A stretch of DNA of 64,000 nt from Streptomyces sp. R302. Lineage in GTDB: Bacteria; Actinomycetota; Actinomycetes; Streptomycetales; Streptomycetaceae. The stretch spans positions 1 through 64,000 of the forward strand of contig NZ_JABBGE010000010.1 of NCBI RefSeq assembly GCF_012927245.1. Direction: 5' to 3'. The notes under the pieces were generated by a model. The model was given only the letters and a program-made list of their open reading frames with translations, was not told the DNA's origin and did not search any database. Shown here one piece after another: positions 1 to 8,545 of the stretch; within the stretch, counting starts at the first letter, position 1, and the number at the start of each line of letters is the position of its first letter. The translations under genes were made by a program, and so were the position numbers.

Positions 1-77
1 CGAACCCGGAAGCTAAGCCTTTCAGCGCCGATGGTACTGCAGGGGGGACCCTGTGGGAGAGTAGGACGCCGCCGAAC
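1..77 (+). rRNA. rrf: 5S ribosomal RNA, 3' part
   Basis: The window opens inside a 5S rRNA: the stretch with CCCGGAAGCTAAG, then GGGAGAGTAGGACGCCGCCGAAC, is the conserved 3' two-thirds of actinobacterial 5S rRNA. Roughly the first 40-45 nucleotides lie left of the window. It is the last gene of an rrn operon read on the plus strand. The 3' end is placed by resemblance to Streptomyces 5S and could be off by 1-2 bases. Confidence 0.95.
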
Positions 78-90
78 AATCATTGTGGGG

Positions 91-122
91 AAGCCCCGCA
101 CCTTATGGTGCGGGGCTTTTCT
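91..122 (+). terminator. Rho-independent terminator of the rRNA operon
   Basis: A 12-bp perfect stem (AAGCCCCGCACC at 91-102, its complement at 107-118) closes a TTAT loop and runs into a T tract. It sits 13 nt after the 5S 3' end, as expected for rrn termination. Confidence 0.93.
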
Positions 123-194
123 GCGTTTTACGGGCGACCCGGTAGGCGGAGCCGGTCGGGAGCCTGCGTGCCGGAATCCAGCTGCACGCCCTAA

Positions 195-217
195 GAACGC
201 CTAACACAATGAGGTGG
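195..217 (+). repeat. Left terminal inverted repeat of the IS
   Basis: A 23-bp sequence starting GAACGCCTAACACAATGAGG whose exact reverse complement is at 1454-1476. Confidence 0.95.
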
Positions 218-267
218 ATCGGTCCTGGTGCCCGTGTCCGGTTGCCGGGTTCGGAGTTGTCCGGGTC

Positions 268-1080
268 ATGGGGGCTTCACCGTGGATTGTGTCGGATGAC
301 CTGTGGGCACGGATCGAACCGATCCTGCCGAAGCGGGAGAGACGGTTCAGGTACCCGGGCCGCAAGCCGGTCCCGGACCGGCAGGTGCTGTGCGGGATCC
401 TGTTCGTGCTGCACACCGGCATCCAGTGGGAACACCTGCCCCAGGAGCTCGGGTTCGGGTCCGGTATGACGTGCTGGCGCAGGCTGCGGGACTGGAGCGA
501 GGCTGGCGTCTGGCAGCAGCTGCACGAGGTGCTGCTGGCCGAGCTGAATGCCGCCGCCCGCCTCGACTGGTCGAGGGCGGTCGTCGATTCCAGCCACGTC
601 AGAGCGCTAAAAGGGGGCTCCAGACAGGCCCGTCGCCGGTCGACCGGGGACGGGCCGGCTCCAAACACCACCTGATCACCGACGGCCACGGCACCCCGCT
701 TGCGGTCATCCTCACCGGCGGCAACCGCAACGACGTCACCCAGCTCATCCCCCTGCTCGACGCCATCCCACCCGTTCGTGGGCGGCCCGGACGGCCCCGC
801 CGCAAGCCCCAGTCCGTCTTCGCTGACCGCGGCTACGACCACGACATCTACCGAGACCAGGTTCGGGCCCGCCAGATCATCCCCTGCCATCGCCCGCCGC
901 GGAACACCTCACGGCAGTGGTCTCGGAACCTACCGGTGGGTGGTCGAGCGGACCTTCGCATGGCTCCACGGCTTCAAACGCCTCCGCGTCCGCTGGGAAC
1001 GTCGAGCCGACATCCACGAAGCCTTCCTCAAACTAGCCTGCTGCCTGATCACCCACCGCCAGGTGCTGTCCTTGACCTGA
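268..1080 (+). pseudogene. IS5-type DDE transposase, reading frame broken twice
   Basis: From ATG 268 the protein starts MGASPWIVSDDLWARIEPIL, the usual IS5 N-terminal domain. The first acidic residue lies in VVDSSHVRALK. At 609-615 a slippery A-AAA-GGG heptamer allows a -1 shift into the frame encoding the region through SVFADRGYDHD (second acidic residue); this first shift could be programmed, as in other IS427-like elements. A second break at about 885, where one extra base must be skipped, returns to the first frame for the segment ending in WVVERTFAWLH (third acidic residue). No programmed signal explains the second break, so this copy is probably inactive unless it is a sequencing error. 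All three catalytic acidic residues survive. Confidence 0.85.
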
Positions 1081-1124
1081 CCGGCCCGCCCCATGTCGAT
1101 CGACCGGCCCCGCAAACTGATCGC

Positions 1125-1451
1125 ATGAACCGAGACGCCTTGCAATCCGCACTGTCCGAGGACGGCAGCATCTCAGCACGCTCAGCCCTGGCCGAGCTGG
1201 AGACAGGCGCGGACTTCCAGGTCTTCCTGAACCAGACGGCTTCTGCACGACAGCTCTGGGACACCTGGTCCTGGCGGCACCAAGTCATGCTCGACACGGG
1301 CGTCACACCCCGGCCCGGACTGGCCGAGGCCATCGCCCGACTCGAAGCGGCAGGAGCGGCCCGGGTCTACATGGCCACGGTCACCGGATCACAGAGACGT
1401 TTCACGGTCTTCCTGTCGGAAGACCTCACCCAGTGCGTCGCCTGCTGGTGA
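1125..1451 (+). CDS. Passenger gene inside the IS, unknown function
   Basis: A 108-residue protein starting MNRDALQSALSEDG and ending DLTQCVACW lies between the transposase end (1080) and the right inverted repeat (1454). It is in a different frame from the transposase C-terminus and its stop is 2 bp from the repeat, so it would move with the element. It is soluble-looking, with alternating helix-forming stretches and a central DTWSWRHQ segment. No family was recognised. Start choice rests on the first ATG after the transposase stop; no strong ribosome-binding site is visible, so translation is uncertain. It could be an IS accessory protein or a captured host gene. Confidence 0.6.
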   Translation: MNRDALQSALSEDGSISARSALAELETGADFQVFLNQTASARQLWDTWSWRHQVMLDTGVTPRPGLAEAIARLEAAGAARVYMATVTGSQRRFTVFLSEDLTQCVACW

Positions 1452-1453
1452 CA

Positions 1454-1476
1454 CCACCTCATTGTGTTAGGCGTTC
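1454..1476 (-). repeat. Right terminal inverted repeat of the IS
   Basis: Perfect reverse complement of 195-217. It begins 2 nt after the stop codon of the passenger gene. Confidence 0.95.
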
Positions 1477-1488
1477 TAAGACGGGGTC

Positions 1489-2305
1489 TCACGTGACGAT
1501 CTTGGCGAGCTTCTTATAGCAGGTCATGACTGCGGCGAGCCCGAGGAAGGCGAGGAAGTGGCTGCCTTTTCGTTCGTAGCGGACGGTCAGGCGGCGGTGT
1601 CCGAAGAGCCAGGAGATCGCTCTCTCGATCTTCCATCGATGCCTTCCGAGGCGTTCGGAGGACTCCATGCCCGGCCGGGCGATCCGTGGAGTGATATGGC
1701 GTTCGCGCAGCCACGCCAGGTTGCCGGCCGAGTGGTACGCCCTTTCGGCACGAACCTTGCCGGGACGTCGCCGGCGAGGGGCCGCGGCGCGAGCGGACGG
1801 CCGGGATTCCGAGGATGAGCGGGCGAAGCGCTTGGACATCGTTGACGTTCGCGGCAGACATCCCGACGACTACAGGCAGCCCCTGCGCGTCGGTCAGAAC
1901 GTGCAGTTTGCTGCCCGCTTTGCCTCGGTCGACAGGATTCGGCCCTATCAGGGGCCCCCTTTTCGCGCGCACTGAGGCGGCATCGGCGATCACTGAACTC
2001 CAGGCGAGTCCGCCACGGGCTCCAGTCTCGTCCAGGACCACGCGGTGCAGCCGACGCCACACTCCGGAGGCGGTCCAGACGGAGAACCTCCGGTGAGCCG
2101 TCGCCGGTGACACTCCGAAAGACGGTGGCAGATGCCGCCATGCGTACCCGCTGGTCAGCACGTACACGACGGCCGTGAACACGGCACATTGGTCGATTGG
2201 CGCGGTGCCACCGCCCTGCGGGCGCGAGCGGAAAGACGGCAGTTCCGGCTCGACCATGGCCCATAGATCGTCCGGCACGAGCCGCTGCGACAGACCCACA
2301 TTCAC
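1489..2305 (-). pseudogene. Second IS5-family transposase, frameshifted remnant
   Basis: The N-terminal 170 or so residues (MNVGLSQRLVPDDLWAMVEP..., SSVIADAASVRAKRGP) read in one frame down to about 1785. The C-terminal part, with KVRAERAYHS, the IARPGMESSERLGRHRWKIERAISW block carrying the catalytic glutamate, and RYERKGSHFLAFL, reads in another. Skipping a single C in the GGCCCCT run near 1775 joins them seamlessly, so this looks like a one-base insertion. It resembles the IS112-like branch and is not closely similar to the neighbouring IS. I could not find matching terminal repeats: the side beyond 2305 shows no complement of the 1480-1500 sequence, so one end is probably lost. Confidence 0.8.
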
Positions 2306-2434
2306 GAACGATCATGATGCCGCTGTCGGCCACCCCGGCGACGGCCGGTGGAGCGTTGGGCTGGTTGCCCCCGCGCGGGACGGAGGTGTATGACGGCGGC
2401 CGGTGCTGAGTGCAGCCGGCCGCCGTGCTTCGGT

Positions 2435-3664
2435 TCAGTCCTCCAGGGCCTGGTACAGGGTGGTCCAGAAGTCGTGGAAGAGGTGGGCCGGGGCCGGGAC
2501 GGAGGTGCCGGTCTGGGTGAGGAGGATGCCGGTGAGGCCGTTCACCGGGTCCGCGTACGTGGAGGTGCCGCTGCCGCCGTCCCAGCCGAACTGGCCGACG
2601 GGGGCGTAGTCGCCCCGGTAGGTGCGTACCGCCATGCCGAAGCCCCAGCCGCCGTGCTGGCCCTGGCCGTAGGAGATGTGGACGTTGTCCGTGGCCAGCT
2701 TGTGGCGGGCCGCCTGCTGCTCGGGGGTCAGCCGGTTGGTGGTCATCAGCTCCACGGCGGGGCGGGAGAGGATGCGCTCGTTGCCGTGCATGCCCTCGTT
2801 GAGGAGCATGCGGAAGTAGGCGTGGTAGTCGTCGGCGGTGGAGTTGAGGCCGCCGCCACCGCTCTGGAAGGCGGGCGGCGCGCTGTGCCGGCCGCCCTCG
2901 GCCTCGTCCCAGACGTGGAACTCGCCGGTCTGCGGGTCCGGCGCGTACAGCGGAGGCAGCCGGTGGATCTGGTCGGCGGGGACGTGGAAGCCGGTGTCCT
3001 TCATGCCGAGCGGCTCGAAGAGGCGCTCGCGGAGGAAGGCCTCGTACGACTGGCCGGAGACCCGGGAGACGAGCACGCCCAGCAGGTCGTGGCTGATGTG
3101 GTACTGCCAGCGCTCGCCCGGCTGGTGCATCAGCGGGAGGGTGCCGAGGCGGCGCATCCACTCGTCCTGCTCGGGCATCGGCACCGGCAGGTTGGGCGTG
3201 AGGCCCTGCTCGAAGACCGCGTTCATGATCGGGGTGCCGAGCGACGTCAGGTCCATGCCGAGGCCGAACGTCGAGGTCAGCACGTCCCGGACGGTGATCG
3301 GCCGGCGGGCCGGCACGGTCTCGTCCAGCGGGCCGTCGACCCGCTTCAGCACCTGACGGTCCGCCAGCTCGGGGAGCCAGCTGTCGACCGGGTCGTCCAG
3401 GCGCAGCCGGCACTCGTCGATCAGGATCATCGCCGCCGCCACCGCGACCGGCTTCGACGTCGAGGCCATCCGGAAGATGGTGTCGCGGCGCATCGGCGCG
3501 CCGCCCTCGTGCCGCATGGTGCCGAGCGCCTCGACGTGCGTTTCGTCGCCCCGCCCGATCAGCGCCACGAGCCCCGGGATCCTGCCCGACGCGACGTGCC
3601 CGGCGAGCACCTCGCGCACCCGCCGCAGCCCCGCCTCGGTGAAGCCGCCCTTGGCCGTTCCCAT
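2435..3664 (-). CDS. Serine hydrolase of the beta-lactamase / penicillin-binding-like family
   Basis: A 409-residue protein with the nucleophile motif S68-T-S-K71 (FRMASTSKP) and the second-motif region WQYHIS, where class C enzymes have YxN. Family members are esterases, D-aminopeptidases or EstB-like hydrolases more often than true beta-lactamases; the YxS variant fits an esterase better. There is no signal peptide, so it is probably cytoplasmic. ATG 3664 has a GGGGGGA ribosome-binding site. A weak inverted repeat (ACTGTC, 10-nt gap, GACAGT; 3696-3717) upstream could be an operator. The gene stands alone. Confidence 0.85.
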   Translation of the reverse strand: MGTAKGGFTEAGLRRVREVLAGHVASGRIPGLVALIGRGDETHVEALGTMRHEGGAPMRRDTIFRMASTSKPVAVAAAMILIDECRLRLDDPVDSWLPELADRQVLKRVDGPLDETVPARRPITVRDVLTSTFGLGMDLTSLGTPIMNAVFEQGLTPNLPVPMPEQDEWMRRLGTLPLMHQPGERWQYHISHDLLGVLVSRVSGQSYEAFLRERLFEPLGMKDTGFHVPADQIHRLPPLYAPDPQTGEFHVWDEAEGGRHSAPPAFQSGGGGLNSTADDYHAYFRMLLNEGMHGNERILSRPAVELMTTNRLTPEQQAARHKLATDNVHISYGQGQHGGWGFGMAVRTYRGDYAPVGQFGWDGGSGTSTYADPVNGLTGILLTQTGTSVPAPAHLFHDFWTTLYQALED

Positions 3665-3803
3665 ATCGAATCCCCCCGTACTTGATCTTCAGCGGACTGT
3701 CGAACGGGAGTGACAGTACATTGCGTTTAGTGATTCGGCAACGATGATGGATGGCAAGTCCGAAGTGCATGCAGGTTAATGGCGGTCTTTTGTTGCAATG
3801 GGT

Positions 3804-4937
3804 TTAGTCTTGAATGCAATGCCCCTCCGTGAACCAGTCGGCGTACGCGTCCGCGTCGATGGCGGGGTTGCGGAGCCGCGCCCAGAACGTGTCGTCGGGG
3901 TCCGGCGGGAGCGGCGGGCTGCCGAGGTCGGCGTGGAGGTCGTCGCGCCACAGCGGGGCGTACATGGCACGAGTGGTCGGGATCTCCGCGACCGCCCGGT
4001 AGACGGAGCCCCGTACCGCGTGGGCCAGTTCGAGCGCCGCCTTGGCCCGGACGTGGTCGCCGCGCGACTCTGCCGATGCCCTCACCGCGCGCAGCCGCGG
4101 GATCGCGGGGCTGTCGGGGGAGGGGGTGTCCAGGGCCTCCGTTATCTCGGCGTACGCCGCGAGGCCGGTCTCGTCCGCCAGCCGGCGGGCCTGTGCGCGG
4201 GCGGCTTCCGCGATGCGCTCCGGAGGGAGGGTGGCGACCAGGGCGCCGAGCTCCTCCAGGCCGTCCAGGAAGCCCACCTTCAGGCGCTCCGACGGGTCCT
4301 CCGGGAGGTCGAACGAGGGGAGTTCCGCGTCCGGGCCCGGCAGCGGGGTGTCCGTCGGCTCCCACTCCGGGAGGCGCTGGGAGGGGTCCTCCCAGATCAG
4401 GCGGCCGGCGAAGGTGACCGGGATGGGATGGCCCGGGATCTCCAGGCGGTCCGCCAGCCGCGTCAGGTACGCGCTCAGGGAGTCGGCCTTGCCGAAGGTG
4501 GTACCGATCTCGTCGAAGAAGCGGCCGATCGTGCCGTACGTGTCCCTGCGCGGGTCGCAGTCGATGGCGACCCCGTCGGAGGTGACCTCGTACGCGCCGA
4601 ACTTCACATAGCCGTGCGACCAGTACCCGTCCTCGTCGTCCGCGTCCAGGCCCTGCGCGAACGACCGCATCATCTCCGTCGCCTCCACGATCTCCCGGAG
4701 TCCGAGGAGCCGGTCGTCGTCGTCGAAGCGGAGGGCTTCCGGCCCCGGCCGGGTGCCGTCGTGGCGCAGCAGTGAGGCGCACAGATCCGGCGGGAAGTCG
4801 ACCCCCAACTCCCGCTCGGCAGCGCGGATGTCCTCCTCCCGCGCGGGCGGTGCGAGCGCGGCGAAGGTGCGGGGTGCGTGCGTGAGGAGCCAGCGGTCGA
4901 TGCGGTCCCAGGCGGCGTCCACCAGGTGAGTCGTCAT
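3804..4937 (-). CDS. SMI1/KNR4 (SUKH) family protein
   Basis: A 377-residue protein. The N-terminal half has the SMI1/KNR4 pattern: WDRIDRWLLTHAP, an AAERELGVDFPPDLCASLLRHDG helix-turn block, RLLGLREIVE and a later GTIGRFFDEIGTTF segment. In bacteria this fold often serves as an immunity or cell-wall-related protein, but no toxin gene is adjacent. The C-terminal 150 residues are charged and contain an HAVRGSVYRAVAEI stretch of unknown role. The start at 4937 (MTTHLVDAAW) aligns with the domain; longer in-frame extension upstream is unlikely. Transcribed alone, divergently from the DUF2785 gene. Confidence 0.75.
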   Translation of the reverse strand: MTTHLVDAAWDRIDRWLLTHAPRTFAALAPPAREEDIRAAERELGVDFPPDLCASLLRHDGTRPGPEALRFDDDDRLLGLREIVEATEMMRSFAQGLDADDEDGYWSHGYVKFGAYEVTSDGVAIDCDPRRDTYGTIGRFFDEIGTTFGKADSLSAYLTRLADRLEIPGHPIPVTFAGRLIWEDPSQRLPEWEPTDTPLPGPDAELPSFDLPEDPSERLKVGFLDGLEELGALVATLPPERIAEAARAQARRLADETGLAAYAEITEALDTPSPDSPAIPRLRAVRASAESRGDHVRAKAALELAHAVRGSVYRAVAEIPTTRAMYAPLWRDDLHADLGSPPLPPDPDDTFWARLRNPAIDADAYADWFTEGHCIQD

Positions 4938-5044
4938 GTCGCCGAGCGTAGTCAGCGCCACTGACACTGCCGGCCGTGCCTCAGGCCTGACCCTCCGTCC
5001 GATAATCGGTTGACCGCCTTCCGGTGGGTCCCCAGGGTGAGGCC

Positions 5045-5941
5045 GTGACGACGAACGACCTGACAATGAACGACCTGACAACGAACGATCTGACGGCGGG
5101 CGACCTGACGACGGACGGCCGTACGCCGCCCATCGATGCGGCCCGCTGGCTTCGCCTCTACACGGACGGCTGCCCTGCCCCTGCCGCCGCCGACCTCCCC
5201 GCGCTCGCCGACGAGCTGGCCGAGGCCCTGCGGCATCCCGATCCGGACCTCCGCGACGGCGCGCCGTACGTCGTGCTGCGGACCTGGATCGAGCGGGACG
5301 TGATCGACCGGGCGCTGCGCGCGCGGCTCGGCGCCGTGATGGCCGCCCGCTTCGACGCCCCCGAGATCCAGGCGCGTGCCTTTGCGCCGCTCGTCCTCGA
5401 CATGATCGTCGCGCGGGGCGACTTCGACCCGGCGTGGCTCGCCGCGTTCCGGCGCTGGTACCCGGCCGAGACCGACCTGCGCGACCATGACTCCCGGCTC
5501 GGCTGGCTACACGCCGTCGCGCACGGGGCCGACCTGCTCGGCGCCTTCGGCTCCCATCCGGACGTCGATCCGAGCGTGATGCTGGCGCTCGCTGCGGAGC
5601 GGCTGGTGGCCCCCACCGGGCACGTCTTCGCCCAGCAGGAGGACGACCGGCTCGCGCAGGGCATCGCCCGCACCCTGAACCGGCCCGAGCTGACCGAGGC
5701 CGAGGCGCTGCGCTGGCTGGAGCCGGTCGAGGCGGCCTTCGCCGCCGGGCGGGCGCCCGGTGTCCCCACGACGGCCGCGCACATCTCCAACGCCATGCGC
5801 ACCCTGCGGATGCTGTACCTCCTCGCCGACGTCGGCGTACGGCCCCGGACCGGCGCCCCCGGCCCCGTACGGGCCCCGCACGCCGAGGCGCTGAAGCGGC
5901 GCCTCGCGGAGGTCCTCGCCCTGGTGTTCCAGACGGCGTGA
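5045..5941 (+). CDS. DUF2785 family protein
   Basis: A 298-residue protein with the DUF2785 pattern of short helices (LADELAEALRHPDPDLRDGAPYVVLRTW near residues 55-80, and SRLGWLHAVAHGADLLGAF around 150). Function unknown; the fold looks like helical repeats. GTG 5045 is chosen for the AGGGTGAGG ribosome-binding site just upstream. The first 25 residues are a pentapeptide repeat (NDLTx four times) coded by imperfect 15-bp DNA repeats. A second set of short DNA repeats follows the stop codon. Confidence 0.7.
   Translation: MTTNDLTMNDLTTNDLTAGDLTTDGRTPPIDAARWLRLYTDGCPAPAAADLPALADELAEALRHPDPDLRDGAPYVVLRTWIERDVIDRALRARLGAVMAARFDAPEIQARAFAPLVLDMIVARGDFDPAWLAAFRRWYPAETDLRDHDSRLGWLHAVAHGADLLGAFGSHPDVDPSVMLALAAERLVAPTGHVFAQQEDDRLAQGIARTLNRPELTEAEALRWLEPVEAAFAAGRAPGVPTTAAHISNAMRTLRMLYLLADVGVRPRTGAPGPVRAPHAEALKRRLAEVLALVFQTA
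5048..5112 (+). repeat. 15-bp imperfect tandem repeat at the N-terminus of the DUF2785 gene
   Basis: Units of the form ACGAACGACCTGACA repeat about four times in frame, giving TNDLT-MNDLT-TNDLT-AGDLT. Copy number may vary between strains. Confidence 0.8.
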
Positions 5942-6040
5942 CGGACGCTGTGACGGACGAGGTGACGGGCGAGGTGATGGACGGCGTGGCAGCCCGGCCG
6001 TTCGCGTCGTGAGGCGCGTCTCATCGGTGGCCGGCCGCCT

Positions 6041-6064
6041 TGCTATGCAACCAGTTGCATAGCA
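6041..6064. promoter_or_regulatory. PadR-type operator
   Basis: A 24-bp palindrome with perfect 11-bp arms (TGCTATGCAAC, 2-nt centre, GTTGCATAGCA). The core ATGCAAC..GTTGCAT matches the operator type known for many PadR repressors. It ends 11 bp before the start codon of a PadR gene, which fits autoregulation. Confidence 0.85.
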
Positions 6065-6075
6065 GGATCGGGGGC

Positions 6076-6624
6076 ATGGCGCTCGAACACGCGATCCTCG
6101 TGTCCCTGCTGGAGCAGCCGGGGTCCGGATACGAACTGGCCCGGCGGTTCGAGCGTTCCATCGGCTACTTCTGGACCGCCACCCACCAGCAGATCTACCG
6201 CGTCCTCAAGCGGATGGAGAACGACGGCTGGGTGGCCGCCCGCGAGGTGCCCCAGCAGGGGCGGCCGGACAAGAGGGAGTACTCCGTCGCCGACCTCGGG
6301 CACGCGGCGCTCAGCTCCTGGCTGCACGAGCCGATCGAGCCCGAGAGCGTCCGGCACGACCTCGCCGTGAAGATCCGGGGCGCCGCCTTCGACGACCCCG
6401 CCGGCCTCGTCCGCGAGGTCGAACGGCACCGGCGGGCGCACTCCGATCGCCTCGCCCACTACCTCGCCGGCGAGGAGCGCGACTTCCCGCCGGTCCCGGG
6501 CGACGGCACCCCGCCCGACGCCGAGCGGGAGCTCCAGCACGTCGTGCTCCGGGGCGGCATCGCGTACGAACGCATGATGATCGCCTGGCTCGACGACGTC
6601 CTCGCCACCCTGCACCGGTTCTGA
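6076..6624 (+). CDS. PadR family transcriptional repressor
   Basis: A 182-residue protein: an N-terminal winged helix (MALEHAILVSLLEQPGSGYE, then the recognition region FWTATHQQIYRVLKRMENDGWV, about residues 1-80) and a C-terminal Vir-type helical dimerisation domain. The start at 6076 is preferred over an upstream in-frame codon that would fall inside the operator palindrome. The acyl-CoA dehydrogenase gene 110 bp downstream in the same direction is the obvious candidate co-target. Ligand unknown. Confidence 0.9.
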   Translation: MALEHAILVSLLEQPGSGYELARRFERSIGYFWTATHQQIYRVLKRMENDGWVAAREVPQQGRPDKREYSVADLGHAALSSWLHEPIEPESVRHDLAVKIRGAAFDDPAGLVREVERHRRAHSDRLAHYLAGEERDFPPVPGDGTPPDAERELQHVVLRGGIAYERMMIAWLDDVLATLHRF

Positions 6625-6735
6625 GGCCACCTCTGGAAGCCTCGCCCCCTCGTCAATCCCCCTTGTCGATCCCCCTCGTCAATCCTCCTTGTCCCCCTCC
6701 CTGTCCACCCTCCTTACCCTCAAGGCGGTTACCCC

Positions 6736-8466
6736 ATGACCGACGCGCTCCTGTTCAACCCCCGCACCTACGACCCCGCGCACTTCGACCCCGAGACCCG
6801 CAGGCTGCTGCGCGCCACGGTCGACTGGTTCGAGGAGCGCGGCAAGCGCCGGATCATCGAGGACTACCGGACCCGCGCCTGGCTCGGCGACTTCCTCGCC
6901 TTCGCCGCCAAGGAGGGGCTGTTCGCCACCTTCCTGACCCCCGCCGCCGAGGCCGGCGACGGCGACGGTCAGGGCGACAAGCGGTGGGACACCGCCCGCA
7001 TCGCCGCCCTCAACGAGATCCTCGGCTTCTACGGGCTCGACTACTGGTACGCCTGGCAGGTCACCATCCTCGGCCTCGGCCCGGTCTGGCAGAGCGACAA
7101 CGCCGCCGCCCGCGCCCGCGCCGCCGAACTCCTCGACCAGGGCGAGGTGTTCGCCTTCGGCCTCTCCGAGAAGACGCACGGCGCCGACATCTACTCCACC
7201 GACATGCTGCTCACGCCCGACGGCGAGGGCGGCTTCCGCGCCACCGGCTCCAAGTACTACATCGGCAACGGCAACAAGGCCGGTCTCGTCTCCGTCTTCG
7301 GCCGCCGCACCGACGTCGAGGGCCCCGACGGCTACGTCTTCTTCGCCGCCGACAGCCGCCACCCGGCCTACCACCTGGTCAAGAACGTCGTCGACTCCTC
7401 GAAGTTCGTCAGCGAGTTCCGCCTGGAGGACTACCCGGTCGCCGCCGCCGACGTCCTGCACACCGGCCGCGCCGCCTTCGACGCCGCCCTGAACACCGTC
7501 AACGTCGGCAAGTTCAACCTCTGCACCGCCTCCATCGGCATCTGCGAGCACGCGATGTACGAGGCCGTCACCCACGCCCAGAACCGCGTCCTCTACGGCC
7601 GCCCCGTCACCGCCTTCCCGCACGTGCGCCGCGAACTCACCGACGCCTACGTGCGCCTGGCCGGCATGAAGCTCTTCAGCGACCGCGCCGTCGACTACTT
7701 CCGCACCGCCGGACCCGACGACCGCCGCTACCTCCTCTTCAACCCGATGACGAAGATGAAGGTGACCACCGAGGGCGAGAAGGTCATCGACCTCATGTGG
7801 GACGTCATCGCCGCCAAGGGCTTCGAGAAGGACAACTACTTCGCCCAGGCCGCCGTCGAGATCCGCGGCCTGCCGAAGCTGGAGGGCACGGTCCACGTCA
7901 ACCTCGCCCTCATCCTCAAGTTCATGGCCAACCACCTCCTCGCCCCGGCCGGTTACGAGCCCGTCCCCACCCGCCTCGACGCCGCCGACGACACCTTCCT
8001 CTTCCGCCAGGGTCCGGCCCGCGGCCTCGGCTCGGTCCGCTTCCACGACTGGCGGCCGGCCTTCGACGCGTACGACCGGCTCCCGAACGTGGCCCGCTTC
8101 CGCGAACAGGCCGACGCGCTCTGCGACTTCGTCCGCACCGCCGCGCCCGACGAGGCGCAGAGCCGCGACCTGGACCTGCTCCTCGCCGTCGGCCAGCTCT
8201 TCGCGCTCGTCGTCCACGCCCAGCTCGTCCTGGAGCAGGCCGCCCTCACCGGCCTCGACGACGACGTCCTCGACGAGCTCTTCGCCGTCCTCGTCCGGGA
8301 CTTCTCCGCCCACGCCGTCGAACTCCACGGCAAGGACTCCGCCACCGAGGCGCAGCAGAGCTGGGCGCTCGGCGCGGTCCGCCGCCCCGTCGTCGACGAG
8401 GCCCGCACCGCCCGCGTCTGGTCCCGCGTCGAGGCCCTCTCCGGCGCGTACGAGATGAAGCCCTGA
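6736..8466 (+). CDS. Acyl-CoA dehydrogenase family flavoprotein
   Basis: A 576-residue FAD enzyme. The middle has the family's FAD/substrate block (FAFGLSEKTHGADIYST, about residues 140-155, then the GSKYYIGNGNKA loop) and the later CTASIGICEHAMYEAVTHAQNR helix. A long C-terminal helical extension resembles the larger fatty-acid-oxidation members. It would catalyse alpha,beta-dehydrogenation of an acyl-CoA whose identity is not visible. ATG 6736 follows a spacer of CTCGTCAATCC-like repeats (about 6650-6700). It may be controlled by the PadR repressor upstream. Confidence 0.85.
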   Translation: MTDALLFNPRTYDPAHFDPETRRLLRATVDWFEERGKRRIIEDYRTRAWLGDFLAFAAKEGLFATFLTPAAEAGDGDGQGDKRWDTARIAALNEILGFYGLDYWYAWQVTILGLGPVWQSDNAAARARAAELLDQGEVFAFGLSEKTHGADIYSTDMLLTPDGEGGFRATGSKYYIGNGNKAGLVSVFGRRTDVEGPDGYVFFAADSRHPAYHLVKNVVDSSKFVSEFRLEDYPVAAADVLHTGRAAFDAALNTVNVGKFNLCTASIGICEHAMYEAVTHAQNRVLYGRPVTAFPHVRRELTDAYVRLAGMKLFSDRAVDYFRTAGPDDRRYLLFNPMTKMKVTTEGEKVIDLMWDVIAAKGFEKDNYFAQAAVEIRGLPKLEGTVHVNLALILKFMANHLLAPAGYEPVPTRLDAADDTFLFRQGPARGLGSVRFHDWRPAFDAYDRLPNVARFREQADALCDFVRTAAPDEAQSRDLDLLLAVGQLFALVVHAQLVLEQAALTGLDDDVLDELFAVLVRDFSAHAVELHGKDSATEAQQSWALGAVRRPVVDEARTARVWSRVEALSGAYEMKP

Positions 8467-8479
8467 CCCCGCCGGTCCC

Positions 8480-8503
8480 GGCGGCGCGCTCCGGTGCGCC
8501 GCC
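8480..8503 (+). terminator. Possible hairpin terminator after the acyl-CoA dehydrogenase gene
   Basis: 8-bp arms GGCGGCGC and GCGCCGCC around an 8-nt loop, 14 nt after the stop codon. No T tract. Confidence 0.4.
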
Positions 8504-8545
8504 CGGACCGCCCGCTGTCACCCCGGCCGCCTACGATGACCGCTC

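Larger units (their letters stand above)
192..1479 (+). mobile_element. IS5-family insertion sequence (IS427-like) with TAA target duplication
   Basis: The element proper is 195-1476 (1282 bp). It is bounded by perfect 23-bp inverted repeats (195-217 and 1454-1476), and TAA flanks it directly on both sides (192-194, 1477-1479), a 3-bp TNA-type duplication seen in some IS5 groups. Inside are a DDE transposase split over frames and a small unrelated gene between transposase and right end. The intact ends and duplication suggest a fairly recent insertion, just downstream of the rrn terminator and directly beside a second IS remnant. Assignment to the IS427 subgroup is from memory of its frameshift and target site. 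Confidence 0.9.

Noticed and set aside
1480..2345. Terminal inverted repeats for the second IS
   Set aside because: Ends after 1479 and beyond 2305 do not pair; no target duplication was seen.
2435..3664. Resistance beta-lactamase
   Set aside because: No signal peptide and YxS instead of YxN; esterase-like family member is more likely.
1587..3770. A 727-codon frame on the minus strand running through the serine hydrolase and IS remnant
   Set aside because: Out of frame with both real genes, low-complexity Arg/Ala/Gly composition; only its last part overlaps genuine transposase codons.
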